Positions 1 to 6,136 are shown, counted from the first letter of the stretch. The stretch: 7,434 bases of DNA from Candidatus Roizmanbacteria bacterium RIFCSPHIGHO2_02_FULL_43_11 (GCA_001789515.1 MFZT01000038.1:3732-11165); one strand, 5' to 3'. Numbers and translations: made by a program. Notes: generated from the sequence alone by a model not told the origin.

Positions 1-360
1 CTTGCAGGGATTATTGTGATGGTCCAGATGAACATTCCATTGTTTAATCAACATGCGCCACTTGCCTTCATTATTATGATTTTTGCTCTTGATATTTTCA
101 TAAAAACATATATTCGCAAATCCGCTCCTAAAACCATCCGCTACATGATTAATACGCTTGGTCTTGCCTTTGGTATTTACTTTTTCATTTCCATTCGACC
201 TCTGCAGGAAGCTATCCTTACGTATCCGGAGATTATTGGTGGATTACTGTTGGTAAATTTTCTGATCGGCCGGTGGACAAGTCTTAGATTCACAGAGTAC
301 TTCAGATTTAAAGATATTAATATAAAAGACCTTCATGATAGCGAACACCATCAAAAATAG
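1..360 (+). CDS. Seven-helix membrane protein of the inactive-transglutaminase type, C-terminal part
   Basis: The frame is open from base 1, so the gene is cut by the window edge and its real start lies upstream; the GTG at 16 and ATG at 19 are internal. About 120 residues are visible, containing three or four hydrophobic segments: the stretch at the window edge, one around ...AFIIMIFALDIFIKTYI, one around LGLAFGIYFFISI, and one around GGLLLVNFLIGRW. The ending GRWTSLRFTEYFRF matches my memory of the C-terminal signature of the 7TM domain found with inactive transglutaminase domains (Pfam 7TM_transglut). Members of that family are usually encoded beside an alpha-L-glutamate ligase-like ATP-grasp protein and a retropepsin-like protease, which is what follows here. 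The gene overlaps the next start by 26 bp, so the two are probably co-transcribed. The transglutaminase-like half, if present, is outside the window. Its role, perhaps a membrane anchor or sensor for the ligase/protease pair, is inferred from context. Confidence 0.8.
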   Translation, partial: LAGIIVMVQMNIPLFNQHAPLAFIIMIFALDIFIKTYIRKSAPKTIRYMINTLGLAFGIYFFISIRPLQEAILTYPEIIGGLLLVNFLIGRWTSLRFTEYFRFKDINIKDLHDSEHHQK

Positions 361-1762
361 AAGCAGCATTCTTGGTATCAATGAGCGAAATCTGCATTAT
401 ATCCGGATGTATAATCCCCGTAACGCTCAAGCTATTGCTGATGATAAAATTCTGACAAAAGAGGTTTTAGATAAAGCAGAGGTGCCGACAACAAAAATTC
501 TAGCTGTTATCAAATCGCCACGGCAGTTGGATAAGTTTGATTTTGAAACCTTGCCGAAAAGTTTTGTCATCAAGCCCGTATTCGGTGTTGAGGGTGGTGG
601 TATTGAAATTGTGTACAACAAAGACAAGCAGGATAATTTTATATGTACAGGTGGCAGGAAAATGGGCCTATCAGCGCTCCAGAATCATATGCTTCGTATT
701 TTGGAGGGACAATTTTCACATAACTACAGCCCTGATCACGTGTTGATAGAGGAACGTGTGAAATCACATCATAAATTTAGGTCATATACATACAAGGGAG
801 CACCGGACGTAAGAGTTTTGGTATTTAGACGCATCCCTGTGATGGCCATGGTACGCTGGCCGACAAAGGAGTCTGAAGGTCGAGCTAATGCGTCCAGGGG
901 GGCTGTTGCAAGTGGAATTGATATTGCAACAGGTGTGACCACCCACTCTCTACAGGAGGACAGACGGGGTGAGATGCACCTTATTGAATACGTTTCGAGC
1001 ACGAACGTGCGATATGCGGGTTTCAAAATCCCCTTCTGGGAGAGGATTCTTCAGTATGCTGTAACTGCAGCAGAAGTTTCAGGTCTGGGATACTGTGCTG
1101 TCGACTTTTTAATTGACCGTGATTTAGGGCCCCTTGTGGTTGAGCTGAATGCTCGTCCTGGCCTGCGTATTCAAGTGGCAAACCAGGATGGCCTGAAGTG
1201 GAGGCTTGAGCAGGTACAAAAAATTCCCGTCCGCTCTGATGCTCATGCAATTCGACTTGGCAAGGATTTGTTTGGAGGTGAAATTGAAGAGGAGATTGAA
1301 GCAATTGCCGGGAAAAAAATCATATCTCTCATCCAGCCTGTTAAAGTTTATTACACCCACGGACGTGATGGAATTGTACTTAAAGCTAAGGTTGATACAG
1401 GTGCGGGGTACTCCTCTATTGATACGTCCATTGCAAGACAGCTTGGTTATAAGGATGCAGTTAATCTCTATAAAAAGCTTGATATTCCAGACATATTAAC
1501 ATCAAAGAAGGAGGCTCTTGAAGCTGAGGAGCGTCTGAAAGCTGCTATTGCAGAAAATACCGATGTCGGCATTGTAAATACACACATTATTACGAGCAGT
1601 ACTGGCATTACCTTGCGCATTGCCGTTGAGCTTCAGTGCAAAATTGACGATCGTATGTTTTCTATTGAAGCGAACATCCGGGACCGAAGTCAGCTTGAGT
1701 TCCCGATGATTCTTGGCCAGCGTGCACTTAAGGGCTTTTTAATTGATCCGAGCAAGAAATGA
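335..1762 (+). CDS. ATP-grasp ligase (alpha-L-glutamate ligase-like) fused to a retropepsin-like aspartic protease domain
   Basis: A 475-residue protein with two domains. Residues 1-300 are a RimK-related ATP-grasp of the alpha-L-glutamate ligase-like group. The opening ILGINERNLHYI and YNPRNA is typical of that group. K80 (FVIKPV) and the glycine-rich GVEGGGI (84-90) would bind ATP; D257 and E270/N272 of VVELNARPG would bind metal. The predicted reaction is ATP-dependent formation of an amide bond to an amino acid or peptide. Residues 335-475 form a retropepsin-like domain of the family historically called ATP-dependent zinc protease (RimB-like). The catalytic VDTGAGYSSID has D354, T355, G356, and the C-terminal ILGQRAL (from 459) corresponds to the second conserved ILG of these proteases. 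The start at 335 keeps the family's N-terminal signature, although no strong Shine-Dalgarno sequence is visible; translation is probably coupled to the upstream gene through the 26-bp overlap. Ligase and protease are usually separate neighbouring genes in the systems I know, so the fusion is notable. The gene ends in TGA inside the ATGA overlap with the next gene. Confidence 0.9.
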   Translation: MIANTIKNRSSILGINERNLHYIRMYNPRNAQAIADDKILTKEVLDKAEVPTTKILAVIKSPRQLDKFDFETLPKSFVIKPVFGVEGGGIEIVYNKDKQDNFICTGGRKMGLSALQNHMLRILEGQFSHNYSPDHVLIEERVKSHHKFRSYTYKGAPDVRVLVFRRIPVMAMVRWPTKESEGRANASRGAVASGIDIATGVTTHSLQEDRRGEMHLIEYVSSTNVRYAGFKIPFWERILQYAVTAAEVSGLGYCAVDFLIDRDLGPLVVELNARPGLRIQVANQDGLKWRLEQVQKIPVRSDAHAIRLGKDLFGGEIEEEIEAIAGKKIISLIQPVKVYYTHGRDGIVLKAKVDTGAGYSSIDTSIARQLGYKDAVNLYKKLDIPDILTSKKEALEAEERLKAAIAENTDVGIVNTHIITSSTGITLRIAVELQCKIDDRMFSIEANIRDRSQLEFPMILGQRALKGFLIDPSKK

Positions 1763-3600
1763 AGAGCGTACTTGTTATTCAAAATAGCCCCAGTGTGCTT
1801 TTTGATAGTATTCACGATTTTCAGAGGCAACACAAATCCGAAGTACACGTTATCCCGTGTACTTATGACGAGTTTTCCTTTGATATATGTCTGGAGAAGC
1901 AGCTTGTATTTTTTCGCGATAACCCACTCGATTGTCACGCTATCTACTTTAAATCTTCTGTTGACCAGTTTTACCTTGCAAGTACATTAGCTTTATATTG
2001 CGAAAGGCAGGCTATTCCCTTTGTAAATTCCTCAAACATTTCACGGGTCTCAAGTGGGAAACTTTTTCAGATGCTTGCTTTTGTGTATGCAGATATGCGC
2101 ATACCACATACTGTTTTTTTTCACAGAAAGCGATTACAAGAAGCTTTTGTTCAAAAATATATTGAAAATTGCTTTCCTTATCCTTTTATCATGAAGTCCG
2201 TTTCCGGAGCCAAAGGTGAGGACAATTATTTGGTTCACACATGGAGAGAAATTCCTCATGTCTTAGCAGGAAGTCGTGACTCAATTCAGTATATTTTTCA
2301 GGAATTTATCCCGAATAAGTCTGATTATCGCCTTCTCACTCTTAATCATGAAGTAAAGGCCGCATATGAACGTATAAGATCGGACGATAATACACACTTA
2401 AATAATCTAAGCCAAGGAGCACGTGTGAAAGCTGTCGACCTTCAAGCAATTCCACATCTCATAAAGATGGCGCAAACCGCCAGCAATGTTGTCCAGAAAG
2501 AAGTATGTGGCGTAGATATCCTCATATCCCAAGAGACTCACGATCCATATATTCTTGAGGCCAACCCAAATCCTGGTCTTGCGGGGCCTGGCGCGATGGA
2601 TCAAATGATGCTATTCCTGCAAAAACTACCATCGGTCCTGTTTCCATCTACCTATACTGCCAACACATCGACACTTCATCAAAAAGCTCAACAAATTTCC
2701 ACATATTTCCATGAACATAAAGATTTACTTGGAGATAAATATTTTCATTTCCTAACAAGAATGTATCTCTGGACAGGAGATCGTACTTATAGGAAAATGC
2801 TTGATCATGAGAAAATTTCGCAAAATTATCGTAGTGCCTCGTCTTTCAAAAAGTATCTGAACACAATCAACAGCAGGCAGACAGTTCCGCATAAACATCT
2901 TGAACGTGTACAAAACCCCTTTTTGGGAAAATACCCCAACTTGTTTCGGATATCGCAGATCCTATCTGCTACAAGAATAGCCTCTACGATTTTCAACAAA
3001 GACTATCGTGATTGTGTTTACGAACTATACTCTGATCACGAATTAAACACACTCTGCCAATCCCTTCTACATGATCTACCAGCACTGTATGCCTTTTCAA
3101 CATCAAGTATTAATGTTCTCTATAACTACTTCGTATTCATGAAAGAGACCAACGGGCTTTTTGATGTCAGAGCGTTGGGAATGGGAGCACTTAAGTTTAC
3201 AAAACATCCATCATATGAGTTTCTCCATCAACGCGCCTACATCATCACACATATGATCATTGGTGAGTCTCAATTTTATACCCGATCTATACCTGTTGAT
3301 GTAATAAAACAGTACGTAGCCCTATTAAAAGAACTTGAAAAACGTATTGCACAATACTATTGCACATACAAGTTAGACATTAAGCTGGAATTCTTAGTTT
3401 GCGCACGAATTCTGAACTACACGTCATACCTTGAGGATGTTATCTATTCTGAAGCACTACACTCATTTTCTCCAACCGGGGGTTATATTGTGGATACGCA
3501 TAACAGCTCCTCTGCCCTACAGCGGCATGATGTATATGGATCAGAGCATAGAAGCACCCTTTTTATCATGAGCACCACTCCATATTCATTTTTGAAATAA
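1759..3600 (+). CDS. RimK-like ATP-grasp protein with a large unrecognised helical C-terminal domain
   Basis: A 613-residue protein that starts in a 4-bp ATGA overlap with the preceding ligase/protease fusion, the usual sign of translational coupling. Residues 1-300 are an ATP-grasp enzyme. MKSVLVIQNSP starts a Rossmann-like pre-ATP-grasp domain. K146 in FIMKSVSGAKGED is the ATP-binding lysine with a following Gly loop; GVDIL (D253) and LEANPNPGL (E267, N269) are the metal-binding segments. It differs clearly from the first ATP-grasp in the operon, so the two probably add different residues or act on different acceptors. Residues of about 305-613 are rich in helix and aromatic residues, with several candidate conserved patches: FDVRALGMGALKF (468 onwards), THMIIGESQF (H498), YKLDIKLEF (D540, E544) and GGYIVDTH (574-581). 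I do not recognise this half. It vaguely recalls helical alpha/alpha-toroid domains, but that is weak. There is no signal peptide or membrane helix, so it is probably cytoplasmic. The ligase activity is well supported; the substrate is unknown. Confidence 0.85.
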   Translation: MKSVLVIQNSPSVLFDSIHDFQRQHKSEVHVIPCTYDEFSFDICLEKQLVFFRDNPLDCHAIYFKSSVDQFYLASTLALYCERQAIPFVNSSNISRVSSGKLFQMLAFVYADMRIPHTVFFHRKRLQEAFVQKYIENCFPYPFIMKSVSGAKGEDNYLVHTWREIPHVLAGSRDSIQYIFQEFIPNKSDYRLLTLNHEVKAAYERIRSDDNTHLNNLSQGARVKAVDLQAIPHLIKMAQTASNVVQKEVCGVDILISQETHDPYILEANPNPGLAGPGAMDQMMLFLQKLPSVLFPSTYTANTSTLHQKAQQISTYFHEHKDLLGDKYFHFLTRMYLWTGDRTYRKMLDHEKISQNYRSASSFKKYLNTINSRQTVPHKHLERVQNPFLGKYPNLFRISQILSATRIASTIFNKDYRDCVYELYSDHELNTLCQSLLHDLPALYAFSTSSINVLYNYFVFMKETNGLFDVRALGMGALKFTKHPSYEFLHQRAYIITHMIIGESQFYTRSIPVDVIKQYVALLKELEKRIAQYYCTYKLDIKLEFLVCARILNYTSYLEDVIYSEALHSFSPTGGYIVDTHNSSSALQRHDVYGSEHRSTLFIMSTTPYSFLK

Positions 3601-4119
3601 TACTTCTATTTCACTGATATACCGTTCAAAATCAAGCCGTGCCCTTTCTTCATCTGAGAGCATTTGCAAGACATACTCTTTTCCACTTATTTTCTCTGGG
3701 CCGTCCCTATGCTCTATACCAATACGCCCGCGCCAAAAATTTGTTGATGTCAGTGCCTTTTCAATTGACTGAATGCCATTATGCACACGGGGTCCTTTCC
3801 CTTTTTGAATCTTGAAGGTGCCGAGCTTAATATCAAGATCATCATGAAAAACGATGATATCCTCCTGTTTTATCTTATAAAAGTTTATGAGTACGAAAAC
3901 TGCACGACCGGATTCGTTCATGTACGTTTGAGGCTTCGCAAGAATAATTTTGTGATCATTAATGACAGTTTCTGTTGTCTGCGAAAGGAGTTTTTTATTG
4001 TATTGAAATGGCTTGGCACTGTAATGAGTGGCCAAAAAGTCTATAAACATGAACCCCACATTATGGCGTGTCCGTGAATATTCCGTGCCGGGGTTACCGA
4101 GACCAATAAATAGTTTCAT
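3586..4119 (-). CDS. pth: Peptidyl-tRNA hydrolase
   Basis: A 177-residue bacterial Pth, which cleaves the ester bond of peptidyl-tRNAs that drop off the ribosome and so recycles tRNA in the cytoplasm. The hallmarks are in place: FIGLGNPG with N9, TRHNVGF with the catalytic H19, KPQTYMNESG with N68, FHDDLD with D93, and HNG with N114, matching N10, H20, N68, D93 and N114 of the E. coli enzyme. FWRGRIGI further supports the family. It is slightly shorter than the usual 185-195 residues because the C-terminal tail is brief. The residue before the HNG motif is V112 (RVHNG), where glycine is usual (GGHNG or AGHNG). The ATG at 4119 is the only start that keeps the N-terminal strand. Only about 15 nt separate it from the tandem repeat array, and no clear Shine-Dalgarno sequence is seen, so the upstream repeat element must carry the leader or promoter. 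The 3' end overlaps the convergent operon by 15 bp. Confidence 0.97.
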   Translation of the reverse strand: MKLFIGLGNPGTEYSRTRHNVGFMFIDFLATHYSAKPFQYNKKLLSQTTETVINDHKIILAKPQTYMNESGRAVFVLINFYKIKQEDIIVFHDDLDIKLGTFKIQKGKGPRVHNGIQSIEKALTSTNFWRGRIGIEHRDGPEKISGKEYVLQMLSDEERARLDFERYISEIEVLFQK

Positions 4120-4120
4120 T

Positions 4121-4263
4121 TAGTTATAATTTATGTGAACTAGGTGAACTAGGTGAACTAGGTGAACTAGGTGAACTAGGTGAACTAGGTGAACTAGGTG
4201 AACTAGAAATCAGTATAACCTCCACACTACACCCACCATCCCTCTATCCCTCTATACTTCTAT
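4121..4263. repeat. Composite intergenic repeat element, copy 1
   Basis: From left to right the element contains four parts. First is a TAGTTATAA box (4121-4129). Second is an array of eight perfect head-to-tail copies of GTGAACTAG (4135-4206). Third is the decamer CCTCCACACT (4219-4228). Fourth is a short 8-bp tandem repeat, CCCTCTAT, CCCTCTAT, ACTTCTAT (4240-4263). The same parts in the same order and orientation occur again at 5959-6128. The element fills the gap between the 3' end of fic and the start of pth. The last codons and TAG stop of fic lie inside the 8-bp repeat. No frame across the array encodes a protein that looks real. I do not recognise it as a REP, CRISPR or known insertion-sequence end. 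Confidence 0.85.
4135..4206. repeat. Tandem array of 8 x 9 bp (GTGAACTAG)
   Basis: Eight identical 9-bp units without a single mismatch, beginning at 4135, 4144, 4153, 4162, 4171, 4180, 4189 and 4198. Perfect identity suggests recent expansion by slippage or recombination, or active homogenisation. On the - strand, the direction of pth, the unit reads CTAGTTCAC. The unit length is below one helical turn, so successive copies rotate around the DNA and are not stacked on one face. Confidence 0.97.
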
Positions 4264-5811
4264 ATCCCCCATCGCCATCCCTTTTTCTTGCACAATTTTA
4301 AGGTCAGCGAAACTTTGAGCAACATCTCCTGTCGGCCGATCTGAAAGGGTTTTCAGAAGTTGATTGTACACTTCGTGAGCCCGAGTTACCAGTGACCAAG
4401 CAAAACCTTGTGCTGATTGAAAGTCGCCTGTCTGAACATAATATGTAATATCCACCCAACCTGAATCAGCTAAAACCGCCTCGATAAGTCTCTGTGCAAC
4501 TTTCGCTCCTTTTGTTTCGACCGTTTTCTCAAGGCGCTTACCTGCTCGATCCAACACTGCAGTATCACGTTCCCTGATTGGAATCTCTGGCATTTCTATT
4601 GTGTGAGTAAGCCCAAGCGCTTTTGCCTTAATAACATGAGCTCCCATAAACGCCCTAAAGTAAATTCGGCGATGACCACCATCATACAAAAGCGATGAGA
4701 TAAGGTTCATACAAGCCTGCCCATTTCCGTCAAGGAATGGGTGGATCATGATAAAAATCGTATAGGCCACTGCTGCCGTACGCAGGGCATAATCGTAATC
4801 AGAATTGAATGATTCCGCCCCTGTAAGTCTGTTCAGACGCTGATCTGCCTGTTCCAAAAGTTTGGGAACCATTAGTGCTTTGGGAGGATAATATGGACTT
4901 TCAGGGTCATTAATCACTACTTCTTGGTATCGCACACCAGAGGGCTGTACCCCTGGCGCAAGTGCAAATGCATCCTGTTGAAGTGCAATGAGTTTCTCAC
5001 TTGCTGTTATACCAGTGTAATTGAACCATGATTCTTCAATCATCCTTTGATTTTCTCTTCGTGCAAGATACTGAGCATATCTTGATTCATTTGCTGCAAA
5101 CAAAGCTCCATCTTCTCCATAATAGACCGGTAACGTTCCTTTTCTCCTGGCAATTTGCTTTGCTCGATAGGTACCTTGTGTAAGGAAAACACCAGATCCA
5201 GGATCAATATTTTTTGCATCTGCGATTTTTCTTCCTGACTCTCCAAGTATATGCCTTGTAACATGTGAAAGTGCAATTACAAAATCAAGAACCTCGCTGA
5301 TAGAAGAACCTTTAATATAGAGCACAACCTGAGGTAAATTCGCATCAGAAAGATTACTGACCTTTGCTACCTTGCCCACAAGAGGAGCATCTCCAAGGGT
5401 ATAAGCTAGCAAGCGCAAGGATGGGGCTATTTGATTAGGGGGAAGTGCAACACAGACTTTGTAGCAGTGATACATGATATTTCGATCCTCCAAGGGGACC
5501 TCTGTTGTGTTGTTTATTGCTGTGTACTCAGCGTTTTCAAGTCTTTCCCATGCGGTTTGTACGGTTTGAGCATCTCCTCTTGTAAAACCTATCCAGCCCG
5601 CATTCTGTCTCTCTGAGTCAAGTTTGTAGCCATAGAGAGAATCATGCAAAACATTTAGGACTAACTCGTAAGTCCGTTCTGATTCTGTTGCGGGTCGCCC
5701 TAAGGCATCCGACCGCGTTGCGACCAGCGCATGCATAGATCCCTGCTCGGGCCCAAGCCTGGATAGCTCAGCCAACCTCTGAAGTATTTCCCGTTCTTGT
5801 GTCTCACGCAT
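4252..5811 (-). CDS. Fic-domain protein with a degenerate catalytic motif
   Basis: A 519-residue protein. The Fic core lies at roughly residues 300-400: PKALMVPKLLEQADQRLNRL resembles the flap region, and a helix leads to HPFLDGNGQACM at 357-368. Classical Fic enzymes (HPFx[D/E]GN[G/K]RxxR) transfer AMP or another phosphate-containing group to a target hydroxyl. Here the catalytic H357, D361 and N363 are kept, but both arginines are replaced (Q365, M368), so nucleotide phosphate binding must differ or be lost. I found no clear inhibitory [S/T]xxxE[G/N] motif. Residues 1-290 are not a standard Fic N-terminus. Around 113-230 they alternate strand-like and helical segments (MYHCYKVCVALPP, LPQVVLYIKG), faintly like HopA1-type effector domains. 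The C-terminal 110 residues are helical, and the last three codons lie in an intergenic repeat. The ATG at 5811 is preceded by an in-frame stop two codons earlier. A GGAGG lies about 20 nt upstream, too far for ordinary initiation, so a later start is possible. tRNA-Leu lies 57 nt upstream on the same strand. No signal peptide. Confidence 0.88.
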   Translation of the reverse strand: MRETQEREILQRLAELSRLGPEQGSMHALVATRSDALGRPATESERTYELVLNVLHDSLYGYKLDSERQNAGWIGFTRGDAQTVQTAWERLENAEYTAINNTTEVPLEDRNIMYHCYKVCVALPPNQIAPSLRLLAYTLGDAPLVGKVAKVSNLSDANLPQVVLYIKGSSISEVLDFVIALSHVTRHILGESGRKIADAKNIDPGSGVFLTQGTYRAKQIARRKGTLPVYYGEDGALFAANESRYAQYLARRENQRMIEESWFNYTGITASEKLIALQQDAFALAPGVQPSGVRYQEVVINDPESPYYPPKALMVPKLLEQADQRLNRLTGAESFNSDYDYALRTAAVAYTIFIMIHPFLDGNGQACMNLISSLLYDGGHRRIYFRAFMGAHVIKAKALGLTHTIEMPEIPIRERDTAVLDRAGKRLEKTVETKGAKVAQRLIEAVLADSGWVDITYYVQTGDFQSAQGFAWSLVTRAHEVYNQLLKTLSDRPTGDVAQSFADLKIVQEKGMAMGDIEV

Positions 5812-5868
5812 ATTTCATTTCTGCTTTGGCCTCCATTATGGTTCTTTTTGTGCTCTACTTTGCTTTTG

Positions 5869-5951
5869 TGCCGGAGAGAGGATTTGAACCTCCACAGAGT
5901 TGCCTCTACACGTCCCTGAAACGTGCGCGTCTACCATTCCGCCACTCCGGC
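5869..5951 (-). tRNA. tRNA-Leu (anticodon CAG)
   Basis: An 83-nt class II tRNA on the - strand. The acceptor stem GCCGGAG pairs perfectly with CTCCGGC, followed by discriminator A73. The anticodon stem CACGT/ACGTG closes the loop TTCAGGG, giving anticodon CAG for the leucine codon CUG. A variable arm with stem AGAG/CTCT and loop GCAA marks it as a leucine-type tRNA, and the T arm GGAGG-TTCAAAT-CCTCT contains one G-T pair. The bases after A73 are CAAA, so CCA is not encoded and must be added by a nucleotidyltransferase. The 5' end lies only 7 nt from the TAGTTATAACTA palindrome of the adjacent repeat element, so the promoter is likely within that element. fic follows 57 nt downstream without a visible terminator, so read-through into fic is possible. 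Confidence 0.97.
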
Positions 5952-5961
5952 TGGGTTTTAG

Positions 5962-6055
5962 TTATAACTAGGTGAACTGGTTATAACTAGGTGAACTGGT
6001 TGAACTGGTTATAACTAGGTGAACTGGTTGAACTGGTTGAACTGGTTGGAACTAG
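5962..6055. repeat. Mixed tandem array of 9- and 10-bp units
   Basis: Ten units share the core AACTRG. Call TTATAACTAG unit B and [G/T]TGAACTGG unit A. B occurs at 5962, 5981 and 6009; A occurs at 5972, 5991, 6000, 6019, 6028 and 6037; a last variant TTGGAACTAG is at 6046. The order is BA, BAA, BAAA plus the variant, so each block gains one A. The A copy after each B begins with G, and further copies begin with T. This nested order suggests stepwise duplication of blocks. It is more diverged than the perfect array near 4135-4206. Confidence 0.92.
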
Positions 6056-6062
6056 GGCAAAA

Positions 6063-6071
6063 TGTGGATAA
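6063..6071 (-). promoter_or_regulatory. DnaA-box-like 9-mer
   Basis: TGTGGATAA on the + strand is the exact reverse complement of the consensus DnaA box TTATCCACA. It lies 8 nt beyond the mixed tandem array, in the intergenic region between tRNA-Leu and the SGNH hydrolase. A single exact match can occur by chance in 7.4 kb, and I see no cluster of further exact boxes, so function is uncertain. Confidence 0.35.
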
Positions 6072-6128
6072 CTCGCTTTGTGCCTCCACACTCTACACTT
6101 CTATCCTTCCATACCTCTATTCTTCTAT

Positions 6129-6136
6129 ATTATACT
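6129..6136 (+). promoter_or_regulatory. Possible -10 element for the SGNH hydrolase gene
   Basis: TATACT at 6131-6136, within ATTATACTG, resembles a sigma-70 -10 box. It ends 6 nt before the ATG at 6143, so transcription would begin at or very near the start codon, giving a leaderless mRNA. No convincing -35 hexamer is seen: TTCCAT lies at about the right distance but matches poorly. The 8-bp repeat tract fills the upstream region. Confidence 0.35.

Larger units (their letters stand above)
5959..6128. repeat. Composite intergenic repeat element, copy 2
   Basis: It has the same layout as the element at 4121-4263. A TAGTTATAACTA box (5959-5970, a perfect 12-bp palindrome) is followed by a tandem array to 6055, the decamer CCTCCACACT (6083-6092), and four 8-bp units ACTTCTAT, CCTTCCAT, ACCTCTAT, TCTTCTAT (6097-6128). 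It separates tRNA-Leu, transcribed leftward, from the SGNH hydrolase gene, transcribed rightward, and so must hold both promoters. A DnaA-box-like 9-mer (6063-6071) lies between the array and the decamer; copy 1 has no equivalent. Confidence 0.85.

Noticed and set aside
1023..1360. Minus-strand open frames inside the ATP-grasp/protease gene
   Set aside because: They are antisense shadows of a strongly supported coding region and have no recognisable motifs.
3488..3496. A second DnaA-box-like site (TGTGGATAC)
   Set aside because: It has a mismatch to the consensus and lies inside coding sequence, so it does not support an origin.
3781..4077. A 98-codon + strand frame antisense to pth
   Set aside because: It lies wholly within pth, whose catalytic residues are all present; the antisense product has no family resemblance.
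4135..4206. CRISPR array
   Set aside because: Units are 9 bp, perfectly contiguous and have no spacers; no cas genes are nearby.
5804..5836. A 10-codon minus-strand ORF (ATG at 5836) overlapping the fic start
   Set aside because: The GGAGG lies inside this short ORF, immediately after its ATG, so it does not serve that start; length and content give no support for a leader peptide beyond chance.
5869..5890. tRNA-Leu 3' end as an integration site for a fic-carrying element
   Set aside because: No second copy of the tRNA 3' end appears near the far side of fic, and there is no integrase in the window.
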